Source: Denticeps clupeoides
Lineage: Eukaryota; Chordata; Actinopteri; Clupeiformes; Denticipitidae
DNA: 64,000 bases
Assembly: GCF_900700375.1 (NCBI RefSeq)
Contig: NW_021629781.1
Location: 1 to 64,000, forward strand
Direction of reading: 5' to 3'
The position numbers and the translations under genes were made by a program. Positions 33,201 to 45,038 of the stretch are shown here, piece after piece. Below the pieces are notes generated by a model that did no database searches, was not told the DNA's origin, and saw only the letters and a list, made by a program, of their open reading frames with translations. Positions within the stretch are counted from its first letter, which is position 1, and the number at the start of each line of letters is the position of its first letter.

Positions 33201-36200
33201 GGCCCAAGCCTTCTTAGCTTCCGAGATCAGACGAGACCGGGCGTTCTTGGGCTGGTATGGCCGTAAGCAATCTCTGCTTGAAAATCTTGGACTTTAAACA
33301 ACCTAGGCTTGAAAACATATCACAGAGTGAAAATACCTCTTAACTTACTTTAGAAAAAAACTAACAAAGCGATGCAAAAAAACTTCATTTTAAAAAGTTT
33401 TTCAACAGTTAAAGCTTACAGCACCTGGTATTCCCAGGAGGTCTCCCATCCAAGTACTAACCAGGCCCAAGCCTTCTTAGCTTCCGAGATCAGACGAGAC
33501 CGGGCGTTCTTGGGCTGGTATGGCCGTAAGCAATCTCTGCTTGAAAATCTTGGACTTTAAACAACCTAGGCTTGAAAACATATCACAGAGTGAAAATACC
33601 TCTTAACTTACTTTAGAAAAAAACTAACAAAGCGATGCAAAAAAACTTCATTTTAAAAAGTTTTTCAACAGTTAAAGCTTACAGAACCTGGTATTCCCAG
33701 GAGGTCTCCCATCCAAGTACTAACCAGGCCCAAGCCTTCTTAGCTTCCGAGATCAGACGAGACCGGGCGTTCTTGGGCTGGTATGGCCGTAAGCAATCTC
33801 TGCTTGAAAATCTTGGACTTTAAACAACCTAGGCTTGAAAACATATCACAGAGTGAAAATACCTCTTAACTTACTTTAGAAAAAAACTAACAAAGCGATG
33901 CAAAAAAACTTCATTTTAAAAAGTTTTTCAACAGTTAAAGCTTACAGCACCTGGTATTCCCAGGAGGTCTCCCATCCAAGTACTAACCAGGCCCAAGCCT
34001 TCTTAGCTTCCGAGATCAGACGAGACCGGGCGTTCTTGGGCTGGTATGGCCGTAAGCAATCTCTGCTTGAAAATCTTGGACTTTAAACAACCTAGGCTTG
34101 AAAACATATCACAGAGTGAAAATACCTCTTAACTTACTTTAGAAAAAAACTAACAAAGCGATGCAAAAAAACTTCATTTTAAAAAGTTTTTCAACAGTTA
34201 AAGCTTACAGCACCTGGTATTCCCAGGAGGTCTCCCATCCAAGTACTAACCAGGCCCAAGCCTTCTTAGCTTCCGAGATCAGACGAGACCGGGCGTTCTT
34301 GGGCTGGTATGGCCGTAAGCAATCTCTGCTTGAAAATCTTGGACTTTAAACAACCTAGGCTTGAAAACATATCACAGAGTGAAAATACCTCTTAACTTAC
34401 TTTAGAAAAAAACTAACAAAGCGATGCAAAAAAACTTCATTTTAAAAAGTTTTTCAACAGTTAAAGCTTACAGCACCTGGTATTCCCAGGAGGTCTCCCA
34501 TCCAAGTACTAACCAGGCCCAAGCCTTCTTAGCTTCCGAGATCAGACGAGACCGGGCGTTCTTGGGCTGGTATGGCCGTAAGCAATCTCTGCTTGAAAAT
34601 CTTGGACTTTAAACAACCTAGGCTTGAAAACATATCACAGAGTGAAAATACCTCTTAACTTACTTTAGAAAAAAACTAACAAAGCGATGCAAAAAAACTT
34701 CATTTTAAAAAGTTTTTCAACAGTTAAAGCTTACAGAACCTGGTATTCCCAGGAGGTCTCCCATCCAAGTACTAACCAGGCCCAAGCCTTCTTAGCTTCC
34801 GAGATCAGACGAGACCGGGCGTTCTTGGGCTGGTATGGCCGTAAGCAATCTCTGCTTGAAAATCTTGGACTTTAAACAACCTAGGCTTGAAAACATATCA
34901 CAGAGTGAAAATACCTCTTAACTTACTTTAGAAAAAAACTAACAAAGCGATGCAAAAAAACTTCATTTTAAAAAGTTTTTCAACAGTTAAAGCTTACAGC
35001 ACCTGGTATTCCCAGGAGGTCTCCCATCCAAGTACTAACCAGGCCCAAGCCTTCTTAGCTTCCGAGATCAGACGAGACCGGGCGTTCTTGGGCTGGTATG
35101 GCCGTAAGCAATCTCTGCTTGAAAATCTTGGACTTTAAACAACCTAGGCTTGAAAACATATCACAGAGTGAAAATACCTCTTAACTTACTTTAGAAAAAA
35201 ACTAACAAAGCGATGCAAAAAAACTTCATTTTAAAAAGTTTTTCAACAGTTAAAGCTTACAGCACCTGGTATTCCCAGGAGGTCTCCCATCCAAGTACTA
35301 ACCAGGCCCAAGCCTTCTTAGCTTCCGAGATCAGACGAGACCGGGCGTTCTTGGGCTGGTATGGCCGTAAGCAATCTCTGCTTGAAAATCTTGGACTTTA
35401 AACAACCTAGGCTTGAAAACATATCACAGAGTGAAAATACCTCTTAACTTACTTTAGAAAAAAACTAACAAAGCGATGCAAAAAAACTTCATTTTAAAAA
35501 GTTTTTCAACAGTTAAAGCTTACAGCACCTGGTATTCCCAGGAGGTCTCCCATCCAAGTACTAACCAGGCCCAAGCCTTCTTAGCTTCCGAGATCAGACG
35601 AGACCGGGCGTTCTTGGGCTGGTATGGCCGTAAGCAATCTCTGCTTGAAAATCTTGGACTTTAAACAACCTAGGCTTGAAAACATATCACAGAGTGAAAA
35701 TACCTCTTAACTTACTTTAGAAAAAAACTAACAAAGCGATGCAAAAAAACTTCATTTTAAAAAGTTTTTCAACAGTTAAAGCTTACAGAACCTGGTATTC
35801 CCAGGAGGTCTCCCATCCAAGTACTAACCAGGCCCAAGCCTTCTTAGCTTCCGAGATCAGACGAGACCGGGCGTTCTTGGGCTGGTATGGCCGTAAGCAA
35901 TCTCTGCTTGAAAATCTTGGACTTTAAACAACCTAGGCTTGAAAACATATCACAGAGTGAAAATACCTCTTAACTTACTTTAGAAAAAAACTAACAAAGC
36001 GATGCAAAAAAACTTCATTTTAAAAAGTTTTTCAACAGTTAAAGCTTACAGCACCTGGTATTCCCAGGAGGTCTCCCATCCAAGTACTAACCAGGCCCAA
36101 GCCTTCTTAGCTTCCGAGATCAGACGAGACCGGGCGTTCTTGGGCTGGTATGGCCGTAAGCAATCTCTGCTTGAAAATCTTGGACTTTAAACAACCTAGG

Positions 36201-39200
36201 CTTGAAAACATATCACAGAGTGAAAATACCTCTTAACTTACTTTAGAAAAAAACTAACAAAGCGATGCAAAAAAACTTCATTTTAAAAAGTTTTTCAACA
36301 GTTAAAGCTTACAGAACCTGGTATTCCCAGGAGGTCTCCCATCCAAGTACTAACCAGGCCCAAGCCTTCTTAGCTTCCGAGATCAGACGAGACCGGGCGT
36401 TCTTGGGCTGGTATGGCCGTAAGCAATCTCTGCTTGAAAATCTTGGACTTTAAACAACCTAGGCTTGAAAACATATCACAGAGTGAAAATACCTCTTAAC
36501 TTACTTTAGAAAAAAACTAACAAAGCGATGCAAAAAAACTTCATTTTAAAAAGTTTTTCAACAGTTAAAGCTTACAGCACCTGGTATTCCCAGGAGGTCT
36601 CCCATCCAAGTACTAACCAGGCCCAAGCCTTCTTAGCTTCCGAGATCAGACGAGACCGGGCGTTCTTGGGCTGGTATGGCCGTAAGCAATCTCTGCTTGA
36701 AAATCTTGGACTTTAAACAACCTAGGCTTGAAAACATATCACAGAGTGAAAATACCTCTTAACTTACTTTAGAAAAAAACTAACAAAGCGATGCAAAAAA
36801 ACTTCATTTTAAAAAGTTTTTCAACAGTTAAAGCTTACAGCACCTGGTATTCCCAGGAGGTCTCCCATCCAAGTACTAACCAGGCCCAAGCCTTCTTAGC
36901 TTCCGAGATCAGACGAGACCGGGCGTTCTTGGGCTGGTATGGCCGTAAGCAATCTCTGCTTGAAAATCTTGGACTTTAAACAACCTAGGCTTGAAAACAT
37001 ATCACAGAGTGAAAATACCTCTTAACTTACTTTAGAAAAAAACTAACAAAGCGATGCAAAAAAACTTCATTTTAAAAAGTTTTTCAACAGTTAAAGCTTA
37101 CAGCACCTGGTATTCCCAGGAGGTCTCCCATCCAAGTACTAACCAGGCCCAAGCCTTCTTAGCTTCCGAGATCAGACGAGACCGGGCGTTCTTGGGCTGG
37201 TATGGCCGTAAGCAATCTCTGCTTGAAAATCTTGGACTTTAAACAACCTAGGCTTGAAAACATATCACAGAGTGAAAATACCTCTTAACTTACTTTAGAA
37301 AAAAACTAACAAAGCGATGCAAAAAAACTTCATTTTAAAAAGTTTTTCAACAGTTAAAGCTTACAGAACCTGGTATTCCCAGGAGGTCTCCCATCCAAGT
37401 ACTAACCAGGCCCAAGCCTTCTTAGCTTCCGAGATCAGACGAGACCGGGCGTTCTTGGGCTGGTATGGCCGTAAGCAATCTCTGCTTGAAAATCTTGGAC
37501 TTTAAACAACCTAGGCTTGAAAACATATCACAGAGTGAAAATACCTCTTAACTTACTTTAGAAAAAAACTAACAAAGCGATGCAAAAAAACTTCATTTTA
37601 AAAAGTTTTTCAACAGTTAAAGCTTACAGCACCTGGTATTCCCAGGAGGTCTCCCATCCAAGTACTAACCAGGCCCAAGCCTTCTTAGCTTCCGAGATCA
37701 GACGAGACCGGGCGTTCTTGGGCTGGTATGGCCGTAAGCAATCTCTGCTTGAAAATCTTGGACTTTAAACAACCTAGGCTTGAAAACATATCACAGAGTG
37801 AAAATACCTCTTAACTTACTTTAGAAAAAAACTAACAAAGCGATGCAAAAAAAACTTCATTTTAAAAAGTTTTTCAACAGTTAAAGCTTACAGAACCTGG
37901 TATTCCCAGGAGGTCTCCCATCCAAGTACTAACCAGGCCCAAGCCTTCTTAGCTTCCGAGATCAGACGAGACCGGGCGTTCTTGGGCTGGTATGGCCGTA
38001 AGCAATCTCTGCTTGAAAATCTTGGACTTTAAACAACCTAGGCTTGAAAACATATCACAGAGTGAAAATACCTCTTAACTTACTTTAGAAAAAAACTAAC
38101 AAAGCGATGCAAAAAAACTTCATTTTAAAAAGTTTTTCAACAGTTAAAGCTTACAGCACCTGGTATTCCCAGGAGGTCTCCCATCCAAGTACTAACCAGG
38201 CCCAAGCCTTCTTAGCTTCCGAGATCAGACGAGACCGGGCGTTCTTGGGCTGGTATGGCCGTAAGCAATCTCTGCTTGAAAATCTTGGACTTTAAACAAC
38301 CTAGGCTTGAAAACATATCACAGAGTGAAAATACCTCTTAACTTACTTTAGAAAAAAACTAACAAAGCGATGCAAAAAAACTTCATTTTAAAAAGTTTTT
38401 CAACAGTTAAAGCTTACAGCACCTGGTATTCCCAGGAGGTCTCCCATCCAAGTACTAACCAGGCCCAAGCCTTCTTAGCTTCCGAGATCAGACGAGACCG
38501 GGCGTTCTTGGGCTGGTATGGCCGTAAGCAATCTCTGCTTGAAAATCTTGGACTTTAAACAACCTAGGCTTGAAAACATATCACAGAGTGAAAATACCTC
38601 TTAACTTACTTTAGAAAAAAACTAACAAAGCGATGCAAAAAAACTTCATTTTAAAAAGTTTTTCAACAGTTAAAGCTTACAGAACCTGGTATTCCCAGGA
38701 GGTCTCCCATCCAAGTACTAACCAGGCCCAAGCCTTCTTAGCTTCCGAGATCAGACGAGACCGGGCGTTCTTGGGCTGGTATGGCCGTAAGCAATCTCTG
38801 CTTGAAAATCTTGGACTTTAAACAACCTAGGCTTGAAAACATATCACAGAGTGAAAATACCTCTTAACTTACTTTAGAAAAAAACTAACAAAGCGATGCA
38901 AAAAAACTTCATTTTAAAAAGTTTTTCAACAGTTAAAGCTTACAGCACCTGGTATTCCCAGGAGGTCTCCCATCCAAGTACTAACCAGGCCCAAGCCTTC
39001 TTAGCTTCCGAGATCAGACGAGACCGGGCGTTCTTGGGCTGGTATGGCCGTAAGCAATCTCTGCTTGAAAATCTTGGACTTTAAACAACCTAGGCTTGAA
39101 AACATATCACAGAGTGAAAATACCTCTTAACTTACTTTAGAAAAAAACTAACAAAGCGATGCAAAAAAACTTCATTTTAAAAAGTTTTTCAACAGTTAAA

Positions 39201-42200
39201 GCTTACAGCACCTGGTATTCCCAGGAGGTCTCCCATCCAAGTACTAACCAGGCCCAAGCCTTCTTAGCTTCCGAGATCAGACGAGACCGGGCGTTCTTGG
39301 GCTGGTATGGCCGTAAGCAATCTCTGCTTGAAAATCTTGGACTTTAAACAACCTAGGCTTGAAAACATATCACAGAGTGAAAATACCTCTTAACTTACTT
39401 TAGAAAAAAACTAACAAAGCGATGCAAAAAAACTTCATTTTAAAAAGTTTTTCAACAGTTAAAGCTTACAGAACCTGGTATTCCCAGGAGGTCTCCCATC
39501 CAAGTACTAACCAGGCCCAAGCCTTCTTAGCTTCCGAGATCAGACGAGACCGGGCGTTCTTGGGCTGGTATGGCCGTAAGCAATCTCTGCTTGAAAATCT
39601 TGGACTTTAAACAACCTAGGCTTGAAAACATATCACAGAGTGAAAATACCTCTTAACTTACTTTAGAAAAAAAACTAACAAAGCGATGCAAAAAAACTTC
39701 ATTTTAAAAAGTTTTTCAACAGTTAAAGCTTACAGCACCTGGTATTCCCAGGAGGTCTCCCATCCAAGTACTAACCAGGCCCAAGCCTTCTTAGCTTCCG
39801 AGATCAGACGAGACCGGCGTTCTTGGGCTGGTATGGCCGTAAGCAATCTCTGCTTGAAAATCTTGGACTTTAAACAACCTAGGCTTGAAAACATATCACA
39901 GAGTGAAAATACCTCTTAACTTACTTTAGAAAAAAACTAACAAAGCGATGCAAAAAAACTTCATTTTAAAAAGTTTTTCAACAGTTAAAGCTTACAGCAC
40001 CTGGTATTCCCAGGAGGTCTCCCATCCAAGTACTAACCAGGCCCAAGCCTTCTTAGCTTCCGAGATCAGACGAGACCGGGCGTTCTTGGGCTGGTATGGC
40101 CGTAAGCAATCTCTGCTTGAAAATCTTGGACTTTAAACAACCTAGGCTTGAAAACATATCACAGAGTGAAAATACCTCTTAACTTACTTTAGAAAAAAAC
40201 TAACAAAGCGATGCAAAAAAACTTCATTTTAAAAAGTTTTTCAACAGTTAAAGCTTACAGAACCTGGTATTCCCAGGAGGTCTCCCATCCAAGTACTAAC
40301 CAGGCCCAAGCCTTCTTAGCTTCCGAGATCAGACGAGACCGGGCGTTCTTGGGCTGGTATGGCCGTAAGCAATCTCTGCTTGAAAATCTTGGACTTTAAA
40401 CAACCTAGGCTTGAAAACATATCACAGAGTGAAAATACCTCTTAACTTACTTTAGAAAAAAACTAACAAAGCGATGCAAAAAAACTTCATTTTAAAAAGT
40501 TTTTCAACAGTTAAAGCTTACAGCACCTGGTATTCCCAGGAGGTCTCCCATCCAAGTACTAACCAGGCCCAAGCCTTCTTAGCTTCCGAGATCAGACGAG
40601 ACCGGGCGTTCTTGGGCTGGTATGGCCGTAAGCAATCTCTGCTTGAAAATCTTGGACTTTAAACAACCTAGGCTTGAAAACATATCACAGAGTGAAAATA
40701 CCTCTTAACTTACTTTAGAAAAAAACTAACAAAGCGATGCAAAAAAACTTCATTTTAAAAAGTTTTTCAACAGTTAAAGCTTACAGCACCTGGTATTCCC
40801 AGGAGGTCTCCCATCCAAGTACTAACCAGGCCCAAGCCTTCTTAGCTTCCGAGATCAGACGAGACCGGGCGTTCTTGGGCTGGTATGGCCGTAAGCAATC
40901 TCTGCTTGAAAATCTTGGACTTTAAACAACCTAGGCTTGAAAACATATCACAGAGTGAAAATACCTCTTAACTTACTTTAGAAAAAAACTAACAAAGCGA
41001 TGCAAAAAAACTTCATTTTAAAAAGTTTTTCAACAGTTAAAGCTTACAGCACCTGGTATTCCCAGGAGGTCTCCCATCCAAGTACTAACCAGGCCCAAGC
41101 CTTCTTAGCTTCCGAGATCAGACGAGACCGGGCGTTCTTGGGCTGGTATGGCCGTAAGCAATCTCTGCTTGAAAATCTTGGACTTTAAACAACCTAGGCT
41201 TGAAAACATATCACAGAGTGAAAATACCTCTTAACTTACTTTAGAAAAAAACTAACAAAGCGATGCAAAAAAACTTCATTTTAAAAAGTTTTTCAACAGT
41301 TAAAGCTTACAGCACCTGGTATTCCCAGGAGGTCTCCCATCCAAGTACTAACCAGGCCCAAGCCTTCTTAGCTTCCGAGATCAGACGAGACCGGGCGTTC
41401 TTGGGCTGGTATGGCCGTAAGCAATCTCTGCTTGAAAATCTTGGACTTTAAACAACCTAGGCTTGAAAACATATCACAGAGTGAAAATACCTCTTAACTT
41501 ACTTTAGAAAAAAACTAACAAAGCGATGCAAAAAAACTTCATTTTAAAAAGTTTTTCAACAGTTAAAGCTTACAGCACCTGGTATTCCCAGGAGGTCTCC
41601 CATCCAAGTACTAACCAGGCCCAAGCCTTCTTAGCTTCCGAGATCAGACGAGACCGGGCGTTCTTGGGCTGGTATGGCCGTAAGCAATCTCTGCTTGAAA
41701 ATCTTGGACTTTAAACAACCTAGGCTTGAAAACATATCACAGAGTGAAAATACCTCTTAACTTACTTTAGAAAAAAACTAACAAAGCGATGCAAAAAAAC
41801 TTCATTTTAAAAAGTTTTTCAACAGTTAAAGCTTACAGCACCTGGTATTCCCAGGAGGTCTCCCATCCAAGTACTAACCAGGCCCAAGCCTTCTTAGCTT
41901 CCGAGATCAGACGAGACCGGGCGTTCTTGGGCTGGTATGGCCGTAAGCAATCTCTGCTTGAAAATCTTGGACTTTAAACAACCTAGGCTTGAAAACATAT
42001 CACAGAGTGAAAATACCTCTTAACTTACTTTAGAAAAAAACTAACAAAGCGATGCAAAAAAACTTCATTTTAAAAAGTTTTTCAACAGTTAAAGCTTACA
42101 GCACCTGGTATTCCCAGGAGGTCTCCCATCCAAGTACTAACCAGGCCCAAGCCTTCTTAGCTTCCGAGATCAGACGACACCGGGCGTTCTTGGGCTGGTA

Positions 42201-42356
42201 TGGCCGTAAGCAATCTCTGCTTAAAAAATCTTGGACTTTAAACAACCTAGGCTTGAAAACATATCACAGATTGAAAATACCTCTTAACTTACTTTAGAAA
42301 AAAACTAACAAAGCGATGCAAAAAAATTCTTTTAAAAAGTTTTTCAACAGTTAAAG
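30255..42356 (-). rRNA. Inverted tandem array of 5S rRNA genes (array 3)
   Basis: Forty-six genes on the - strand. Low-coordinate ends (each gene runs 121 bp upward): 30255 (122 bp), 30519, 30782, 31044, then 31307 plus multiples of 263 to 37619, then 37883, 38146 plus multiples of 263 to 39461, 39725, and 39987 plus multiples of 263 to 42091. Units are almost identical. A recurring difference is GGTTC in place of GGTGC near the gene 3' end, in about a quarter of copies. The last unit before provirus B, from about 42,050, is unlike the rest: it has CCCGGTGTCGTC in the gene and TTTTCAATCTG in the spacer. These match the unit beside the solo LTR at 7.8 kb. Confidence 0.97.
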
Positions 42357-42718
42357 TGTGGAAGGAAAATTTAGTAGGCCCGAACACTCCACGTGTTTCA
42401 CCTTTAGTCATGGAACAGTTAGAAGACAACAACTGCGTATCTTAGGTCTGACCTTGTTGATGCAAAAGCTTGACACAAAAACTAGACATAAACTGATAAA
42501 AGAAAGGTTCTGTGACGTTGATGGGCGCCACTGTCCAAAGTGGTGCGAGCTTGCTTTTCGACCTTGTACACCCCAGATGTATAAATGCTTGTGAACTGTA
42601 ATCAAGAAGGGGGGATGTTCTCTTGTGGGTCCCCCCTTGCACGGTAAAATAAACTTGGATAATCAATTCAGTTGACTTCCTTTATTGCAGCTCCCCAGAC
42701 GGCAGAATTTCCACCACA
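42357..42718 (+). repeat. 5' LTR of provirus B
   Basis: 362 bp, TGTGGAAGG...CCACCACA. TATAAA lies at 42,580-42,585 and AATAAA at 42,648-42,653. Between them a perfect 8-bp stem (AAGGGGGG at 42,607-42,614 with CCCCCCTT at 42,631-42,638) falls about where transcription should begin. Confidence 0.92.
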
Positions 42719-42720
42719 AT

Positions 42721-42738
42721 TGGCGTCACGAACAGGAT
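42721..42738 (+). promoter_or_regulatory. Primer binding site of provirus B
   Basis: TGGCGTCACGAACAGGAT, 2 nt after the LTR. It has the TGG start and length of a tRNA primer site. I cannot assign the tRNA with confidence; a serine- or arginine-type tRNA is possible. Confidence 0.7.
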
Positions 42739-43288
42739 CCGCGTGAATCCGCCAGGACATGACCGGAGTGGCTGGTCACCCTGGGTCACCAAGATCCATC
42801 TCCAAAACCTCGTCTTAGAGTTTCGGAGTGACTGGGACTGCGGTCAGTGTCCTTGGCCGATTCCGCCGGGATTTTTCTCTTTTCTGTCGTCTGGGGACAC
42901 GAACACGGTGAGCTAAAACATTCCACCTCTCAAACATTTAATGAAAACTGCAGAATTTAGAAGATTAATAAATTCAAGATCAAATTGATAAGGGGGATTG
43001 CATATTTGCTTTATTCTGTAGTCAACTGAGTTGATCCAACTAAGCAAGTGTCACTTTTTATTTTGTTTAATAGAGGTTAAAGTCCTCTGAGTAAAACGAT
43101 CTTGGAGATCGAGTGTGAAATAAAAGTGTGAGCCTTCTTTACAAGAAAAAAAAAAAAAAAAAAAATCATTCAATCATTAAGTAATATTTCAATCAGTGTG
43201 AGTAATAAGGCAAGAGCACAAAGGGAAAACGTGAAACGGGAAGAATTGTGAGCCATTAGTTATCTGTGAGCTCTCTTAGCAAGAGCAG
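42739..43288 (+). other. Provirus B leader
   Basis: No gene is seen. A splice-donor-like ACGGTGAGC has its GT near 42,907. A run of more than 20 A residues sits near 43,145-43,166. Nothing else is recognised. Confidence 0.5.
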
Positions 43289-45035
43289 TTGTTTTCGTTG
43301 GGCTGTGAATTCCCCGGGCAAACTCGAGAAAGCTGTGTGCGTAAAAAATGGGAAATAAAAGTGGGAAAAGTGACACTCCTATTAGTCCCGTTAATGATAC
43401 TGATGAAACAGAAATATGGTGATGATGTGTGTAATCATCTGGTGGACTGGCATGAAAATTACGGTTTTCCTGCGGGTGGGTCTCTTAGTCAAACTCAGCT
43501 AAAAAAGCTGAAGGAGGGTCTAGAGGGTAGCAGGCAAAAAATACTGCAGTCAAGTAAAAGTAAAGTAATTCGGAAAATGCTTATAATGGAAGACTGTTTT
43601 AAAATAAGGGAAGCAGAGGGCGACCGAAGAGACAAGCAAAACACCCAGAACGCTCTGACCGCGCTGACTGTGGGAAAGAAAACAAAAGGGGAGACCACGC
43701 TGAACCTTGATACCAAAAAAAAATTCTCTGATACTGCACCTGCCTCGTTGTATCCGTCATTACAGGGCGCACGGGTCGACCTGAGTTTGGACTCCACCCC
43801 TCCGTCCTACCCCCAACAGCAACCCCCACTGGAACAGCAGCAACTCCCGCTGGAGAAACCGTTACATGAACAGCAGAAACCACCACAGCATGATGGCGTC
43901 ACTGCTTCAACTTCTGAGAAAAAAAACACCACCAGAGCAGCCGCCCCATATTCTCCACCCAAGACCCGGTCTGCCACCACATCTTCTGAACCATCAGGAC
44001 CCTCAACTGCAACTCTCCCCATGATTCAGGTCGCTGGGACAGGGGGGCCTACATTTGTTTACAGACCATGGACAACGGAAGACCTTCTGAACTCTTCCAA
44101 GCATCTCCCAAATGCAGATCGAGGGGGTGCGGCCCTGTCCAGAGCTGTGAGCGATTTCATCAGAGAATTCACACCGACATCCACCGAAATGGCCCGAGTC
44201 CTGCTAAGGCACATGACCCCTGCGCAGTATGGTCAGCTACGTGAACATTTCACTACCCATCATCAGCCCTGCACCCCTGGTTGGGCAAATGCTGATCAAA
44301 ACGACATTGGTGCAGTGCGGGGAGATGCAGACTACAGATGCTGGGCTGAAGGACTTGTGACCGCGATCGCTGGTAACTTTCCTACTGCCTGTGACCTTTC
44401 TAAAGTCAGCACGTGTGCTCAGCAGCCTTTGGAGTCAGCAGAAGATTTTTTGATTCGACTCCAAGTTGTGTTTGATGACCACAGCGGCCTTGCTCGCCCC
44501 CATGATTACCCTGGACAAGGTATGACACCGTACGAAGCGCTCCTGAAAAATACCTTCATTGATGGCCTTCCCCCCCCCCCTCAGTGAAGCAACAAAGACT
44601 TCCTGCATCATGTGGGCAGATGCTTCAGTGCGTCTCGCTGAAGTTCTGCGCCATGCGCGCCACGCCCAGGCCAGACAGGCGGAAGCGAGGATCAAAGAAG
44701 ACAACAAAAACAAAGATTCAACCCACAGGGCACAACTGGCTCTGTTGCAGCATGCTGCTGCCAACTCCACTTCATATCGCGGACCGGATGTGTGCTTCAG
44801 GTGTAACCAAAGGGGACACTGGGCACGAGATTGCACCAAAAGATGGAGAGGACAGTGGAGACCACGAAGCGAGGAACAATCGGATGTGTGCTTCAACTGT
44901 GGCCAAAGCGGACATTGGTTACGAGAATGTCCCAATGAAGAAAGAGGATGGAACAGAGGACATGGTTTTCCCTATGGCGAGAGACGTGGACACAGAGGAG
45001 AACACACCCATCATGAACAATCCCAAACAGCCTGA
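43289..45035 (+). pseudogene. gag: Provirus B gag region
   Basis: Shows a charged N-terminal part, a proline/glutamine-rich linker (about 43,800-43,900), a capsid-like segment starting near VYRPWTTEDL (about 44,060; compare VYRTWTQKDI in provirus A), and a nucleocapsid part with two CCHC knuckles, CFRCNQRGHWARDC and CFNCGQSGHWLREC (about 44,790-44,935). Provirus A has only one knuckle. The region is broken in a few places. It lies directly before the captured ybx1 sequence. Confidence 0.8.
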
Positions 45036-45038
45036 CTG

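Noticed and set aside
42358-42594. A 78-residue open frame at the start of provirus B's LTR, also present in the other LTR copies
   Set aside because: It lies across U3 and the TATA box with no family resemblance. It recurs only because LTRs are repeated.
43145-43166. A-run in the provirus B leader as a second captured poly(A) tail
   Set aside because: The sequence before it does not resemble any transcript I recognise, and A-runs also occur elsewhere in this AT-rich element.
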